Of a stretch of DNA of 64,000 bases, positions 18,977-27,805 are shown one piece after another (position 1 is the first letter of the stretch; each line of letters starts with the position of its first letter). A program made the position numbers and the translations under genes. The stretch comes from Pseudomonas fluorescens (GTDB taxonomy: Bacteria; Pseudomonadota; Gammaproteobacteria; Pseudomonadales; Pseudomonadaceae). Below the pieces are notes generated by a model that worked only from the letters and a program-made list of their open reading frames with translations, was not told the DNA's origin and did no database searches. Where the stretch lies: positions 676,001-740,000 of the forward strand of contig NZ_CP015637.1 in assembly GCF_001708445.1 (NCBI RefSeq), in the 5' to 3' direction.

Positions 18977-19159
18977 ATGAAGATCCTGATAAAAGCGTTA
19001 GCAAAATCCCCGGGCAATAAATGGCAGGTCCGTCTCGACGGCGACGCTTTCACCTTCCGCAGTGAAGCCGAGGCCCGCGCCTTTGCCGACACCCTGCAAG
19101 CCCGCATCCAGGCCCCCCATCGCTTTCCGCTCGGCCAGCAACGCTCCGCCGCTGGCTGA
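18977..19159 (+). CDS. Small basic protein, unknown function
   Basis: A 60-aa protein beginning MKILIKALAKSPGNKWQVRL and containing FTFRSEAEARAFADTLQARI. It looks like a single small domain (strand-strand-helix), basic and soluble. The ATG at 18977 has GAGGAAG 6-12 nt upstream; an upstream ATG at 18962 would add five residues but lacks that site. Its final stop is 8 bp from the stop of the convergent MFS gene. Coding reality is supported by the ribosome site and the codon pattern. No family is recognised. Confidence 0.65.
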   Translation: MKILIKALAKSPGNKWQVRLDGDAFTFRSEAEARAFADTLQARIQAPHRFPLGQQRSAAG

Positions 19160-19167
19160 TCCGTACC

Positions 19168-20361
19168 TCAGTCCTGCGCCTGCACGGCCCTGGCCCGTTG
19201 CAGGCGCTGGGTCGACATCGCAATCGTCACGGCCAATACACCGCACAAGCTGATGACCATGGCCATCGGCATTGCCGTGCCGTCATGCAGCACGCCCACC
19301 AACGAAGCGGCACCCGCTGCCACACCGAACTGAATGCAGCCGAGCAACGCCGAGGCGCTCCCCGCCCGAGCGCCCTGCCCGCTCATCGCACACGCCGAGG
19401 TGTTGGGCAAAATACAGCCCAGGCTAGCGATGCAGATAAACAGCGGCACCAGCAATGGCCACAAGGCCTGCGTACGCAACGCGGCAATACCGAGCAAGGT
19501 CAACGCGGCCAGGACGTAGACCCACACCGTGCGCGACAACAAAAACGCCGGGCCGCGCTTGGCCAGCAAGCGCGCGTTAACCTGGGCAACCAGGATGAAG
19601 CCCGCGGCGTTGGAGCCGAACAGCCAGCCGTAATGCTCGGCAGGCACGCCATAGAGTTTGATGAATACGAACGGCGATCCGGCGATATAGGCGAACATGC
19701 CGGCAATCGAAATCCCCCCGGTCAACGCGTAGCCCAGGTAAACCGGGTCTGACAGCAGCGCGCCATAACGGCGCAGCGACCCGGACAAAGGCTGGCGCGG
19801 CTGATGGGCCGGGAAGGTTTCCGGCAGGCCGAACGCCACAGCGATGGCCGCCATCACGCTGAACACCGACAGGGCCAGGAAAATCGACTGCCAACCCCAC
19901 ACCCCCACCATCACCCCACCCGCCAACGGCGCGAGAATCGGCGCCAGGCCGGTCACCAGCATCAATTGCGAATACACCTTGGCCGAGCCCACGGCATCAC
20001 ATTTATCGCTGACCACCGCTCGCGAAATCACCATGCCCGCACATCCGCCGAGGGCCTGCACGAAACGTGCGCCGATCAGCCATTCAAGGGAGGGTGCATA
20101 GGCACAGGCAAAGGATGCCAGGGTGAACAGGGTCACGCCGCTGAGCAGCGGCACACGTCGGCCAAAGCGGTCCGCCAGCGGACCATAGATCAATTGACCG
20201 ATCGCCAGCCCCCCGAAATACACCGCCAGGGTCAGCTGGATATGTTTTTCATCGGTGGCGAAAGCTGTGGCCATCGCCGGAAAACCGGGCAGGTAGAAGT
20301 CGATCGCCAGCGGCGCAAAGGCGCTCAAGGCACCCAAAATCAGGATTATTCGCAGGTTCAT
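19168..20361 (-). CDS. Bcr/CflA-type MFS drug efflux transporter
   Basis: A 397-aa MFS protein with twelve membrane segments of the DHA1 Bcr/CflA subfamily. Signatures are LGALSAFAPLAIDFYLPGFPAM in TM1, GPLADRFGRRVPLL (motif A) and RFVQALGGCAGMVISRAVV (motif in TM4-5). Members export bicyclomycin, chloramphenicol, sulfonamides or short peptides by proton antiport. The substrate here is unknown. It is a lone gene on the minus strand. Confidence 0.87.
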   Translation of the reverse strand: MNLRIILILGALSAFAPLAIDFYLPGFPAMATAFATDEKHIQLTLAVYFGGLAIGQLIYGPLADRFGRRVPLLSGVTLFTLASFACAYAPSLEWLIGARFVQALGGCAGMVISRAVVSDKCDAVGSAKVYSQLMLVTGLAPILAPLAGGVMVGVWGWQSIFLALSVFSVMAAIAVAFGLPETFPAHQPRQPLSGSLRRYGALLSDPVYLGYALTGGISIAGMFAYIAGSPFVFIKLYGVPAEHYGWLFGSNAAGFILVAQVNARLLAKRGPAFLLSRTVWVYVLAALTLLGIAALRTQALWPLLVPLFICIASLGCILPNTSACAMSGQGARAGSASALLGCIQFGVAAGAASLVGVLHDGTAMPMAMVISLCGVLAVTIAMSTQRLQRARAVQAQD

Positions 20362-20447
20362 CGGGCACCCAAGTGAGTCGGCAGCCCGACAGTCTAGCCG
20401 CGCTTGAGTGCCTTGAACATTACGTTAGCTCGCTAACTATCAGAAAA

Positions 20448-20645
20448 TCAGGCGAGCGTGGCTGTGTAACCCTCTTCGCCGATCAGGCTGATGATCTGCT
20501 CGGCAGGCAGGCGGCTTTCAACCTCAACCTTCTTGGCCGCCAGATCGACCTTCACACTGGCCGCCGGGTCTTGACCCTGCACCGCCTGGGTCACCGCCCG
20601 AACGCAATGGCCGCAGGTCATTCCTTGAACGTTGAATATTTGCAT
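20448..20645 (-). CDS. copZ: Copper chaperone CopZ
   Basis: A 65-aa heavy-metal-associated domain with the GMTCGHC metal loop (Cys11 and Cys14) near the N-terminus and the expected ferredoxin-like beta-alpha-beta pattern. CopZ binds cytosolic Cu(I) and hands it to CopA. It lies at the left end of the copper cluster and is divergent from it. A CueR-type operator sits directly upstream, so copper induction is expected. Confidence 0.92.
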   Translation of the reverse strand: MQIFNVQGMTCGHCVRAVTQAVQGQDPAASVKVDLAAKKVEVESRLPAEQIISLIGEEGYTATLA

Positions 20646-20674
20646 GACATGACTCCTTGAATGAGGTTGGACCC

Positions 20675-20705
20675 AGTCTCAACCTTGCCACGATAGCAAG
20701 GTCAA
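20675..20705 (-). promoter_or_regulatory. CueR-type promoter/operator of copZ
   Basis: On the minus strand: -35 TTGACC (20705-20700), a 19-bp spacer containing the dyad CCTTGC...GCAAGG, and -10 GAGACT (20680-20675). The long 19-bp spacer and the dyad inside it are the mark of MerR-family metal promoters and resemble the E. coli copA promoter. Confidence 0.8.
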
Positions 20706-20792
20706 GTTTTGAAAATATCAGCCGGGCTGGTATTCGGGCGCGGCCTCGGCCAAGCTTCACTTATCTTTGATGTGAACCACGGAGCATTCGCC

Positions 20793-21173
20793 ATGCGCTG
20801 GTCGTTTTTTGCCCTTGCCGGCCTGATGAGCCTGTCTGCCGCTGCGCCCATGGCCAGTGCCGCCGAAGACTATGCAGTGCTGATCATTTCCCGCGAACGC
20901 CTGGAAGTACCGACCAACTGCGAGATCGGCCTGTACATCCAGGACCAGTTGGCCGGGCGCTTGTTTCAGGAACAGTCCACCTCATTCAACCTGCCCGCCG
21001 GCAATGTGTCGTTGCGCCTGAAGTTGCTGCCGGGCCAATCGCCCGGTTGCCTGCCTGGCCTGCTGGCGCCACCCGCGCAGAACATCACGCTGAAGGCCGG
21101 TGACGTGCGCAAGCTGCGCATCGCCCAAGGCCCCGAAGGCATGTACCTCAAGCCCGCGGCATTGGAGTATTAA
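20793..21173 (+). CDS. Secreted protein of unknown function in the copper cluster
   Basis: A 126-aa protein with a clear Sec signal peptide (MRWSFFALAGLMSLSAAAPMASAA, cleaved about residue 24). The mature part is about 100 aa, predicted mostly beta, with two cysteines (TNCEIG and PGCLPG) that could form a disulfide. There is no His/Met-rich copper-binding segment. The ATG at 20793 follows a GGAG ribosome site; the frame is open upstream but that part overlaps the copZ promoter. It lies between copZ and copA and may belong to the periplasm, but a copper role is not shown by its sequence. Confidence 0.7.
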   Translation: MRWSFFALAGLMSLSAAAPMASAAEDYAVLIISRERLEVPTNCEIGLYIQDQLAGRLFQEQSTSFNLPAGNVSLRLKLLPGQSPGCLPGLLAPPAQNITLKAGDVRKLRIAQGPEGMYLKPAALEY

Positions 21174-21179
21174 AGGCGC

Positions 21180-21210
21180 TTGACCTTCCCCACAGGTCAA
21201 GGTTGATCCT
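21180..21210 (+). promoter_or_regulatory. CueR-type promoter/operator of copA
   Basis: TTGACC (21180-21185), a 19-bp spacer and GATCCT (21205-21210). The spacer begins TTCCCC and ends CAAGGTT. The first twelve bases equal the E. coli copA promoter as I remember it (TTGACCTTCCCC). The copA start is 29 bp downstream. Confidence 0.82.
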
Positions 21211-21238
21211 AGGGGCAACGTCTTAGGAGGACTGCCCC

Positions 21239-23440
21239 ATGAATGGATCCACCACGTTTGACCTGCCCATCGGTGGCATGACCTGCGCCAGCTGCGCTGG
21301 GCGTGTCGAGCGCGCGTTGGGCAAGGTGCCGGGAGTGCAACGTGTCAGCGTCAACCTGGCCAACGAGCGCGCTCATATCGAAGTACTCGGCCAGATGGAC
21401 CCCGCCGTGTTGATCGCCGCCGTCGACAAGGCCGGCTACACCGCCTCCCTGCCGCAAACCGAAACCAAGACCGACGCCGATCAGGCCCAGCGCCTGCACC
21501 GCGAACGCTGGTCGCTGACGCTGGCTATTGTGCTGGCGTTGCCCCTGGTGGTGCCGATGCTGGTGCAACCCTTCGGCCTGCACTGGATGCTCCCGGCCTG
21601 GGTGCAGTTCGCCCTGGCCACGCCGGTGCAGTTCATCTTTGGTGCACGTTTTTATATCGCCGCGTGGAAAGCCGTGCGTGCCGGCGCCGGCAATATGGAC
21701 CTGTTGGTGGCCATCGGCACCAGCGCCGGTTACGGCCTGAGCCTGTATGAGTGGCTCACTGCCCCGGCCGGCAGCATGCCCCATCTGTATTTCGAAGCCT
21801 CGGCGGTGGTGATCGCCCTGGTGCTGCTCGGCAAATACCTGGAAAGCCGTGCCAAACGCCAGACCGCCAGCGCCATCCGTGCGCTCGAAGCCCTGCGCCC
21901 GGAGCGGGCGATCCGGGTGCGTGAGGGCCAGGAAGAAGACGTCGCCATCAGCGCGCTGACCCTCAATGACCTGGTGCTGGTCAAACCCGGCGAACGCTTC
22001 CCGGTGGACGGTGAAGTGGTGGAGGGCCAGAGCCACGCCGATGAAGCCCTGATCAGCGGCGAAAGCCTGCCGGTGCCAAAACAACCGGGGGACAAGGTCA
22101 CCGGCGGCGCCATCAACGGCGAAGGACGCTTGCTGGTACGTACCCTGGCCCTCGGCGCAGAGAGCGTACTGGCGCGGATCATCCGCCTGGTGGAGGACGC
22201 CCAGGCCGCCAAGGCACCGATCCAGAAACTGGTGGATAAAGTCAGCCAGGTCTTCGTCCCGACCGTGCTGGTACTGGCGTTGATCACGCTGCTGGGCTGG
22301 TGGCTGTATGGCGCCTCACTGGAGACAGCGATCATCAATGCGGTCGCGGTGCTGGTGATCGCCTGCCCATGTGCCCTGGGCCTGGCCACACCGACCGCGA
22401 TCATGGCGGGCACCGGCGTCGCCGCGCGCCACGGCATCCTGATCAAGGACGCAGAAGCCTTGGAGCGTGCCCATGCCGTGAGCGCCGTGGTATTCGACAA
22501 GACCGGCACCCTCACCTCCGGTACGCCAAAAATCGCGCACCTGGCGGCGGTCGACGGCAACCAATCCCTGTTGCTGCAACAGGCCGGCGCCCTGCAACGC
22601 GGCAGCGAACACCCCCTGGCCAAGGCCGTGCTGGATGCGTGCAACGAGCAAGGCTTGAAGGTCGAGGATGTCAGCGCCAGCCAATCCCTGACCGGGCGCG
22701 GCATTGCCGGCACCCTCGACGGCCGGTTACTGGCCCTGGGCAACCGGCGCCTGCTGGAGGAAAGCGGTTTGGAGGCAGGCGACCTGGCCGCCTCCGCCAA
22801 GCATTGGGAAGCCGAAGGCCGTACCTTGTCCTGGTTGATCGAACAAGGCGCGCAACCGCGTGTACTGGGGCTCTTCGCCTTCGGTGACACCCTCAAGCCC
22901 GGCGCGCTGGAGGCGGTGACACAACTCAAGGCGCGACACATCAGCAGCCATTTGCTCACCGGCGACAATCGCGGCAGTGCCCAGGTGGTCGCCCAAGCGC
23001 TGGGCATCGACGATGTGCATGCCGAAGTGCTCCCCGCCGATAAAGCCGCCACCGTGGCCGAACTGAAGAAAACCGGCGTGGTGGCGATGGTCGGCGATGG
23101 CATCAACGACGCCCCGGCGCTGGCCGCCGCCGATATCGGTATCGCCATGGGGGGCGGCACCGACGTGGCCATGCACGCAGCCGGCATCACCCTGATGCGC
23201 GGCGATCCACGCCTGGTACCGGCCGCGCTGGAGATCAGCCGCAAGACCTACGCGAAAATCCGCCAGAACCTGTTCTGGGCCTTTGTGTATAACTTGATCG
23301 GCATTCCCCTGGCGGCGTTCGGTCTGCTCAACCCGGTATTGGCCGGCGCGGCGATGGCACTGTCCAGCGTCAGCGTGGTAAGCAATGCCCTGCTGTTGAA
23401 AACCTGGAAACCCAAGGATCTGGAGGACCCGCACCCATGA
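21239..23440 (+). CDS. copA: Cu(I)-exporting P1B-type ATPase CopA
   Basis: A 733-aa inner-membrane copper pump. In order: one N-terminal metal-binding domain (GMTCASC, Cys16 and Cys19), membrane helices, actuator TGES-equivalent loop ([10 protein letters not shown]), the ion-path motif CPC (376-378), phosphorylation motif DKTGTLT (Asp420), a HP dipeptide in RGSEHPLAK and the hinge [10 protein letters not shown] (Asp620). Near the C-terminus, helices 7-8 include [12 protein letters not shown] and [15 protein letters not shown], as in Cu+ pumps. It takes Cu(I) from CopZ to the periplasm. The ribosome site TAGGAGG is excellent. The stop overlaps the cueR start. Confidence 0.96.
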   Translation: MNGSTTFDLPIGGMTCASCAGRVERALGKVPGVQRVSVNLANERAHIEVLGQMDPAVLIAAVDKAGYTASLPQTETKTDADQAQRLHRERWSLTLAIVLALPLVVPMLVQPFGLHWMLPAWVQFALATPVQFIFGARFYIAAWKAVRAGAGNMDLLVAIGTSAGYGLSLYEWLTAPAGSMPHLYFEASAVVIALVLLGKYLESRAKRQTASAIRALEALRPERAIRVREGQEEDVAISALTLNDLVLVKPGERFPVDGEVVEGQSHADEALISGESLPVPKQPGDKVTGGAINGEGRLLVRTLALGAESVLARIIRLVEDAQAAKAPIQKLVDKVSQVFVPTVLVLALITLLGWWLYGASLETAIINAVAVLVIACPCALGLATPTAIMAGTGVAARHGILIKDAEALERAHAVSAVVFDKTGTLTSGTPKIAHLAAVDGNQSLLLQQAGALQRGSEHPLAKAVLDACNEQGLKVEDVSASQSLTGRGIAGTLDGRLLALGNRRLLEESGLEAGDLAASAKHWEAEGRTLSWLIEQGAQPRVLGLFAFGDTLKPGALEAVTQLKARHISSHLLTGDNRGSAQVVAQALGIDDVHAEVLPADKAATVAELKKTGVVAMVGDGINDAPALAAADIGIAMGGGTDVAMHAAGITLMRGDPRLVPAALEISRKTYAKIRQNLFWAFVYNLIGIPLAAFGLLNPVLAGAAMALSSVSVVSNALLLKTWKPKDLEDPHP

Positions 23441-23844
23441 GCATGAACATCGGCCAAGCGGCGCGCTCAAGTGGCTTGAGCGCGAAGATGATTCGCTACT
23501 ACGAATCCATCGGCCTGCTGAAAGCCGCCCATCGCACCGACAGCGGCTACCGCGTGTACGGCCCCGACGAGTTGCACACCCTGGCGTTTATCAAGCGTTC
23601 GCGGGACCTGGGGTTTTCCCTGGAGGAAGTCGGCAAGTTGCTGGCCCTGTGGCAAGACCGGCACCGGGCCAGCGCCGACGTGAAAGCCTTGGCGCGCCAG
23701 CATATCGAGGAGTTGAACCAGAAGATTCGCGAGCTGGGGCAACTGCGCGATACGTTGCAGGACCTGGTGGAGCACTGCCAGGGGGATCACCGGCCGGATT
23801 GTCCGATTCTCAAGGAGTTGGCGTCGGGCAGTTGCTGCGCCTGA
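23437..23844 (+). CDS. cueR: Copper-responsive MerR-family regulator CueR
   Basis: A 135-aa MerR regulator with N-terminal HTH ([24 protein letters not shown]), a long dimerisation helix and the Cu(I)-binding loop [10 protein letters not shown]. Starting at 23437 places the two cysteines at 114 and 122; starting at the second ATG (23443) places them at 112 and 120, as in E. coli CueR. The ribosome site GGAGG is better spaced for 23437. It overlaps copA by 4 bp, so the pump and its sensor are co-translated. Target promoters are visible before copA and copZ. Confidence 0.93.
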   Translation: MSMNIGQAARSSGLSAKMIRYYESIGLLKAAHRTDSGYRVYGPDELHTLAFIKRSRDLGFSLEEVGKLLALWQDRHRASADVKALARQHIEELNQKIRELGQLRDTLQDLVEHCQGDHRPDCPILKELASGSCCA

Positions 23845-23870
23845 AGGAGTAAAAGGTGTACACAAAACCA

Positions 23871-23964
23871 ATGTGGGAGGGGGCTTGCCCCCGATAGCAG
23901 TGGACCAGTCAATACAAGTATCGACTGACACGGCGCCATCGGGGGCAAGCCCCCTCCCACATTT
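23871..23964. repeat. REP inverted pair (GTGGGAGGGGGCTTGCCCCC type)
   Basis: ATGTGGGAGGGGGCTTGCCC at 23871 and its inverted partner ending CCTCCCACATT at 23963 are separated by about 40 nt. It lies between the cueR stop and the stop of the RIO kinase gene, so it can terminate both. Confidence 0.85.
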
Positions 23965-24024
23965 TTAGATCTCCAATTGCTTGAAGATCACTTCCTCACT
24001 TTTAGATCGACAACAGCGTGGGGA

Positions 24025-24924
24025 TCACTGCATCCAAGGCGGCGGCGGAGGCTCTTCCGACGCTTTGCCTGGCGGTGCATCATCCGCCGCCCGAATCGCC
24101 TGGCGTCGCTCTTCATCCAGCCGCGCTGCTTCGATTTCGCGGATCACGCCGCCGACATCCGCCAGCTCTTCCGGTTCGTCGAACTCGCCGGTCAAGATGC
24201 TGGCCGGGTGCAAAGTGCCGGCTTCATACAACGCCCACATTTCCTTGGCGTACTTGGTCTTCTTCAACTCCGGCGCAAAACGCCCGAAGTAGGACGCCAT
24301 GTTGCCCACATCCCGCTCCAGCATGTTGAACGCGTGGTTGTTGCCCGCCGCATCCACCGCTTGGGGCAGGTCGATGATCACCGGCCCCGTAGGTGTGAGC
24401 AGTACGTTGAACTCGGACAGGTCACCGTGCACCAGGCCGGTACACAGCATCAGCACGATCTGGGAAATCAGGAAGGCGTGGTATTCGCGCGCCTGGTCCG
24501 GCTCCAGCACCACATCATTCAGACGCGGCGCCGCATCGCCGTACTCGTCGGCCACCAGTTCCATCAACAGCACGCCTTCGAGGAAGTCGTAGGGCTTGGG
24601 CACGCGAACGCCGGCACCGGCCAGGCGGAACAACGCCGCGACTTCAGCGTTCTGCCAGGCGTCCTCGGTTTCTTTCTTACCGAACTTGGAACCCTTGGCC
24701 ATGGCCCGGGCCTGCCGGCTGTTGCGGACCTTGCGGCCTTCCTGGTATTCGGACGCCTGACGAAAACTTCGTTTATTCGCCTCCTTGTAAACCTTGGCGC
24801 AACGCAATTCGTTGCCGCAGCGCACCACATAAACAGCTGCTTCTTTACCACTCATGAGTGGGCGCAGCACTTCGTCGACCAGACCGTCTTCGATCAGGGG
24901 TTCAATGCGTTTAGGAGTCTTCAT
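24025..24924 (-). CDS. RIO-type serine/threonine kinase
   Basis: A 299-aa cytoplasmic protein kinase of the RIO1 family, matching remembered PA4780. Landmarks are SGKEAAVYVVRCGNELRCAKVYK (P-loop region and ATP-binding Lys), GLVHGDLSEFNVLL (catalytic loop, Asp and Asn) and VIIDLPQAVD in place of the metal-binding DFG motif. The C-terminal tail is proline-rich (PPPPPWMQ). Archaeal and eukaryotic RIO kinases act in ribosome maturation. The targets of the bacterial proteins are unknown. Confidence 0.88.
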   Translation of the reverse strand: MKTPKRIEPLIEDGLVDEVLRPLMSGKEAAVYVVRCGNELRCAKVYKEANKRSFRQASEYQEGRKVRNSRQARAMAKGSKFGKKETEDAWQNAEVAALFRLAGAGVRVPKPYDFLEGVLLMELVADEYGDAAPRLNDVVLEPDQAREYHAFLISQIVLMLCTGLVHGDLSEFNVLLTPTGPVIIDLPQAVDAAGNNHAFNMLERDVGNMASYFGRFAPELKKTKYAKEMWALYEAGTLHPASILTGEFDEPEELADVGGVIREIEAARLDEERRQAIRAADDAPPGKASEEPPPPPWMQ

Positions 24925-25058
24925 CAGCTTTTATTGTGGGTCCTTTATTACCAAACACGCGTATGGCACTCGTTATACGGCAATCCACTCGCCTCGGGGA
25001 GGGGCTACCGACCTTTGACCGTTTAAGAATGCATCCAATATGCCAATTTCCGGCGCAA

Positions 25059-26336
25059 TCAACGTTCGATGATTGCCGTCACACCTTGCCCACCGGCGGC
25101 GCAGATCGAAATCAGCCCGCGTCCCTTGCCCGCGGCATCCAGCAGCTTGGCCAGGTTGGCGACGATACGCCCACCCGTGGCAGCAAACGGGTGCCCGGCT
25201 GCCAGCGAACTGCCCTTGACGTTGAGCCGGCTGCGGTCGATAGACCCCAGCGGCGCATCCAGCCCGAGGCGTGTCTTGCAGTAGTCCGCATCCTCCCACG
25301 CCTTGAGCGTGCACAACACCTGGGCCGCGAACGCTTCGTGAATCTCGTAGTAATCGAAGTCCTGCAGCGTCAGGCCGTTCCTCGCCAGCAAACGCGGCAC
25401 GGCGTACACCGGCGCCATCAACAGGCCCTCGGCACCGTTGACGAAATCCACCGCCGCCGCTTCGCCATCGCGCAGGTACGCCAGGATCGGCAAACCGCGC
25501 TCCCGAGCCCAGGCTTCGCTGCCGAGCAGCACCAGGGAGGCGCCGTCGGTCAGCGGCGTGGAATTGCCGGCAGTGAGCGTACCTTTCTCGCTGCGTTCGA
25601 AGGCAGGCTTGAGCGCAGCGAGTTTTTCCAGGGTCAAGTCGGGGCGCAGATTGTTGTCACGGGTCAGGCCGAGAAACGGTGTCAGCAAATCGTTGTGCCA
25701 GCCCTCGGCATAGGCCGCAGCCATTTTCTGGTGGCTTTCCAGGGCCAGCTGTTCCTGTTCTGCACGGGGAATCTGCCAGGTTTGCGCCATCAACTCGCAG
25801 TGTTGGCCCATGGACAAACCGGTGCGTGGTTCGCCATTGCGCGGCAGTTCCGGCTTGAGGTGATGGGGACGAAGTTGTAACAGGACTTTTAGTCTATCCG
25901 CCAAGGTTTTGCTGCGATTGGCTTGCAGCAGAATCTGGCGCAGCCCTTCATTCACGCCGATGGGGGCATCGGACGTGGTGTCCACCCCGCCGGCAATCCC
26001 GCACTCGATCTGGCCCAAAGCGATCTTGTTGGCCACCAGCAACGCGGCTTCAAGCCCGGTGCCGCAGGCCTGCTGGATGTCGTAGGCCGGGGTTTGCGGC
26101 GACAGGCGCGAACCGAGCACGCATTCGCGGGTCAGGTTGAAGTCACGGGAATGCTTGAGCACCGCCCCGGCGGCCACCTCGCCCAAACGCAGGCCGTGCA
26201 GGTTGTAGCGTTCGATCAGGCCCTCCAGGGCCGCGGTCAGCATCGCCTGGTTGCTCGCCGTGGCATAAGGGCCATTGGAGCGGGCGAAAGGAATGCGATT
26301 ACCGCCAATGATCGCTACACGGCGCAATTGAGTCAT
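25059..26336 (-). CDS. Acetyl-CoA C-acyltransferase (thiolase), FadI-like
   Basis: A 425-aa thiolase. Catalytic parts are the nucleophile Cys91 in DIQQACGTGLEAA, EIHEAFAAQ (His) and ISICAAGGQG (second Cys). It joins or splits acyl-CoA chains in degradative or biosynthetic direction. It is divergent from the FabG-like reductase across 114 bp. Together with the reductase and the MaoC dehydratase it supplies three of the four steps of a beta-oxidation or PHA-precursor cycle. It matches PA4785 in remembered synteny. Confidence 0.88.
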   Translation of the reverse strand: MTQLRRVAIIGGNRIPFARSNGPYATASNQAMLTAALEGLIERYNLHGLRLGEVAAGAVLKHSRDFNLTRECVLGSRLSPQTPAYDIQQACGTGLEAALLVANKIALGQIECGIAGGVDTTSDAPIGVNEGLRQILLQANRSKTLADRLKVLLQLRPHHLKPELPRNGEPRTGLSMGQHCELMAQTWQIPRAEQEQLALESHQKMAAAYAEGWHNDLLTPFLGLTRDNNLRPDLTLEKLAALKPAFERSEKGTLTAGNSTPLTDGASLVLLGSEAWARERGLPILAYLRDGEAAAVDFVNGAEGLLMAPVYAVPRLLARNGLTLQDFDYYEIHEAFAAQVLCTLKAWEDADYCKTRLGLDAPLGSIDRSRLNVKGSSLAAGHPFAATGGRIVANLAKLLDAAGKGRGLISICAAGGQGVTAIIER

Positions 26337-26450
26337 GGAAAGCTCCCTGTCGGTTGTGGGGTAAGTCTCTCAGACTAGCCTAGGCTCAATCGAACGACTG
26401 CCGCCCCGGGGTGGTCAACCCTTTGAACCCCAGCCTTCGGAGAGCGTTCC

Positions 26451-27803
26451 ATGTCTGACCGTTATATCGACTTCGCCAACTCAAGCCTCGGCCATCGCCT
26501 GGTCGCCGCCATTGGCTTGCCGTCACCGGTACGTCTGGAGCGCTGGCAAGCCGGGCGCCTGCGCCCGGTCGAAGGCGCACTGTTGCTGGGCGGCGGCGCG
26601 CTGGCGGCCAAGGTGCTTGCATTTGCCAACAAACTCACCGATGCCACCTACCACTATGGCCCCGAGCCGCTGGAAGCAACGACCTGGATTCCCGGGCATG
26701 GCCCCAAAATCAAAGCCGTGGTGTTCGATGCCAGCGACTTGCAGCACACCGACCAGCTCAAGCAACTGCGCGAGTTCTTCCAGCCATTGCTGAAAAACCT
26801 CGATCACAGCGCCCACCTGGTGATCCTCGGCCGCGCCCCGGAAAGCCTCAGCGACCCATTCGCCGCCAGCGCACAGCGCGCCGTGGAAGGCTTCAGCCGC
26901 TCTCTGGCCAAGGAACTGCGCAACGGCGGCGTGTTGCAGTTGCTGTACGTCGGCGACGGTGCCGAAGACCAGCTCGAAGGCGCCCTGCGGTTCTTCCTCT
27001 CGCCCAAGAGCGCCTATATCTGCGGCCAGGTGATTCGCCTGCAAGCCTGCGCCACACCGGTGGAGGACTGGACGCGCCCGCTGGCCGGGCGCAAGGCACT
27101 GGTCACCGGCGCCGCCCGGGGCATTGGCGCTTCCATCGCCGAAACCCTGGCCCGCGATGGCGCCGAAGTGATCCTGCTCGACGTTCCCCAGGCGAAAGCC
27201 GACCTCGAAGCCCTGGCCGCGCGCCTGGGTGCGCGCACCCTCGTGCTGGATATCTGCGCCGAAGATGCCGCCGCCCAATTGATCGAACACCTGCCGGCGG
27301 GCCTCGACATCCTGGTGCACAACGCCGGTATCACCCGCGACAAAACCCTGGCCAACATGACCCCGGAGTACTGGGACGCCGTGCTGGCGGTCAACCTCAA
27401 TGCGCCGCAGGTGCTGACCAAGGCCCTACTCGACAGCGGCACCCTGCACGACAACGCTCGCGTGGTGCTGCTGGCCTCCATCAGCGGTATCGCCGGCAAC
27501 CGTGGGCAAACCAATTATGCCGCGAGCAAGGCCGGGCTGATCGGGCTGGCCGAAGCGTGGGCACCGCTGCTGAAGGAACGCGGGATCAGCATCAATGCCG
27601 TGGCACCGGGCTTTATCGAAACCCAGATGACCGCGCATATCCCCTTCGCCCTGCGCGAGGCCGGACGGCGCATGAGCTCGCTGGGCCAGGGTGGCTTGCC
27701 CCAGGACGTCGCCGAAGCGGTGGCGTGGCTCGGCCAGCCGGGTTCCGGAGCAGTCAGCGGCCAGGCACTGCGGGTGTGCGGGCAAAGTCTTCTGGGAGCA
27801 TAA
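26451..27803 (+). CDS. 3-oxoacyl-ACP/CoA reductase, long two-domain FabG type
   Basis: A 450-aa short-chain reductase, nearly twice the normal FabG length. Residues 1-200 are a degenerate Rossmann-like domain with no glycine motif. Residues 205-450 form an intact SDR domain: VTGAARGIGASIAETLARDG, HNAGITRDKTL, SISG and NYAASKAGL (Tyr and Lys). This is the FabG4 or high-molecular-weight FabG architecture known from mycobacteria. It probably reduces 3-oxoacyl-CoA with NAD(H). It is followed after 2 bp by the MaoC gene. Confidence 0.87.
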   Translation: MSDRYIDFANSSLGHRLVAAIGLPSPVRLERWQAGRLRPVEGALLLGGGALAAKVLAFANKLTDATYHYGPEPLEATTWIPGHGPKIKAVVFDASDLQHTDQLKQLREFFQPLLKNLDHSAHLVILGRAPESLSDPFAASAQRAVEGFSRSLAKELRNGGVLQLLYVGDGAEDQLEGALRFFLSPKSAYICGQVIRLQACATPVEDWTRPLAGRKALVTGAARGIGASIAETLARDGAEVILLDVPQAKADLEALAARLGARTLVLDICAEDAAAQLIEHLPAGLDILVHNAGITRDKTLANMTPEYWDAVLAVNLNAPQVLTKALLDSGTLHDNARVVLLASISGIAGNRGQTNYAASKAGLIGLAEAWAPLLKERGISINAVAPGFIETQMTAHIPFALREAGRRMSSLGQGGLPQDVAEAVAWLGQPGSGAVSGQALRVCGQSLLGA

Positions 27804-27805
27804 GC

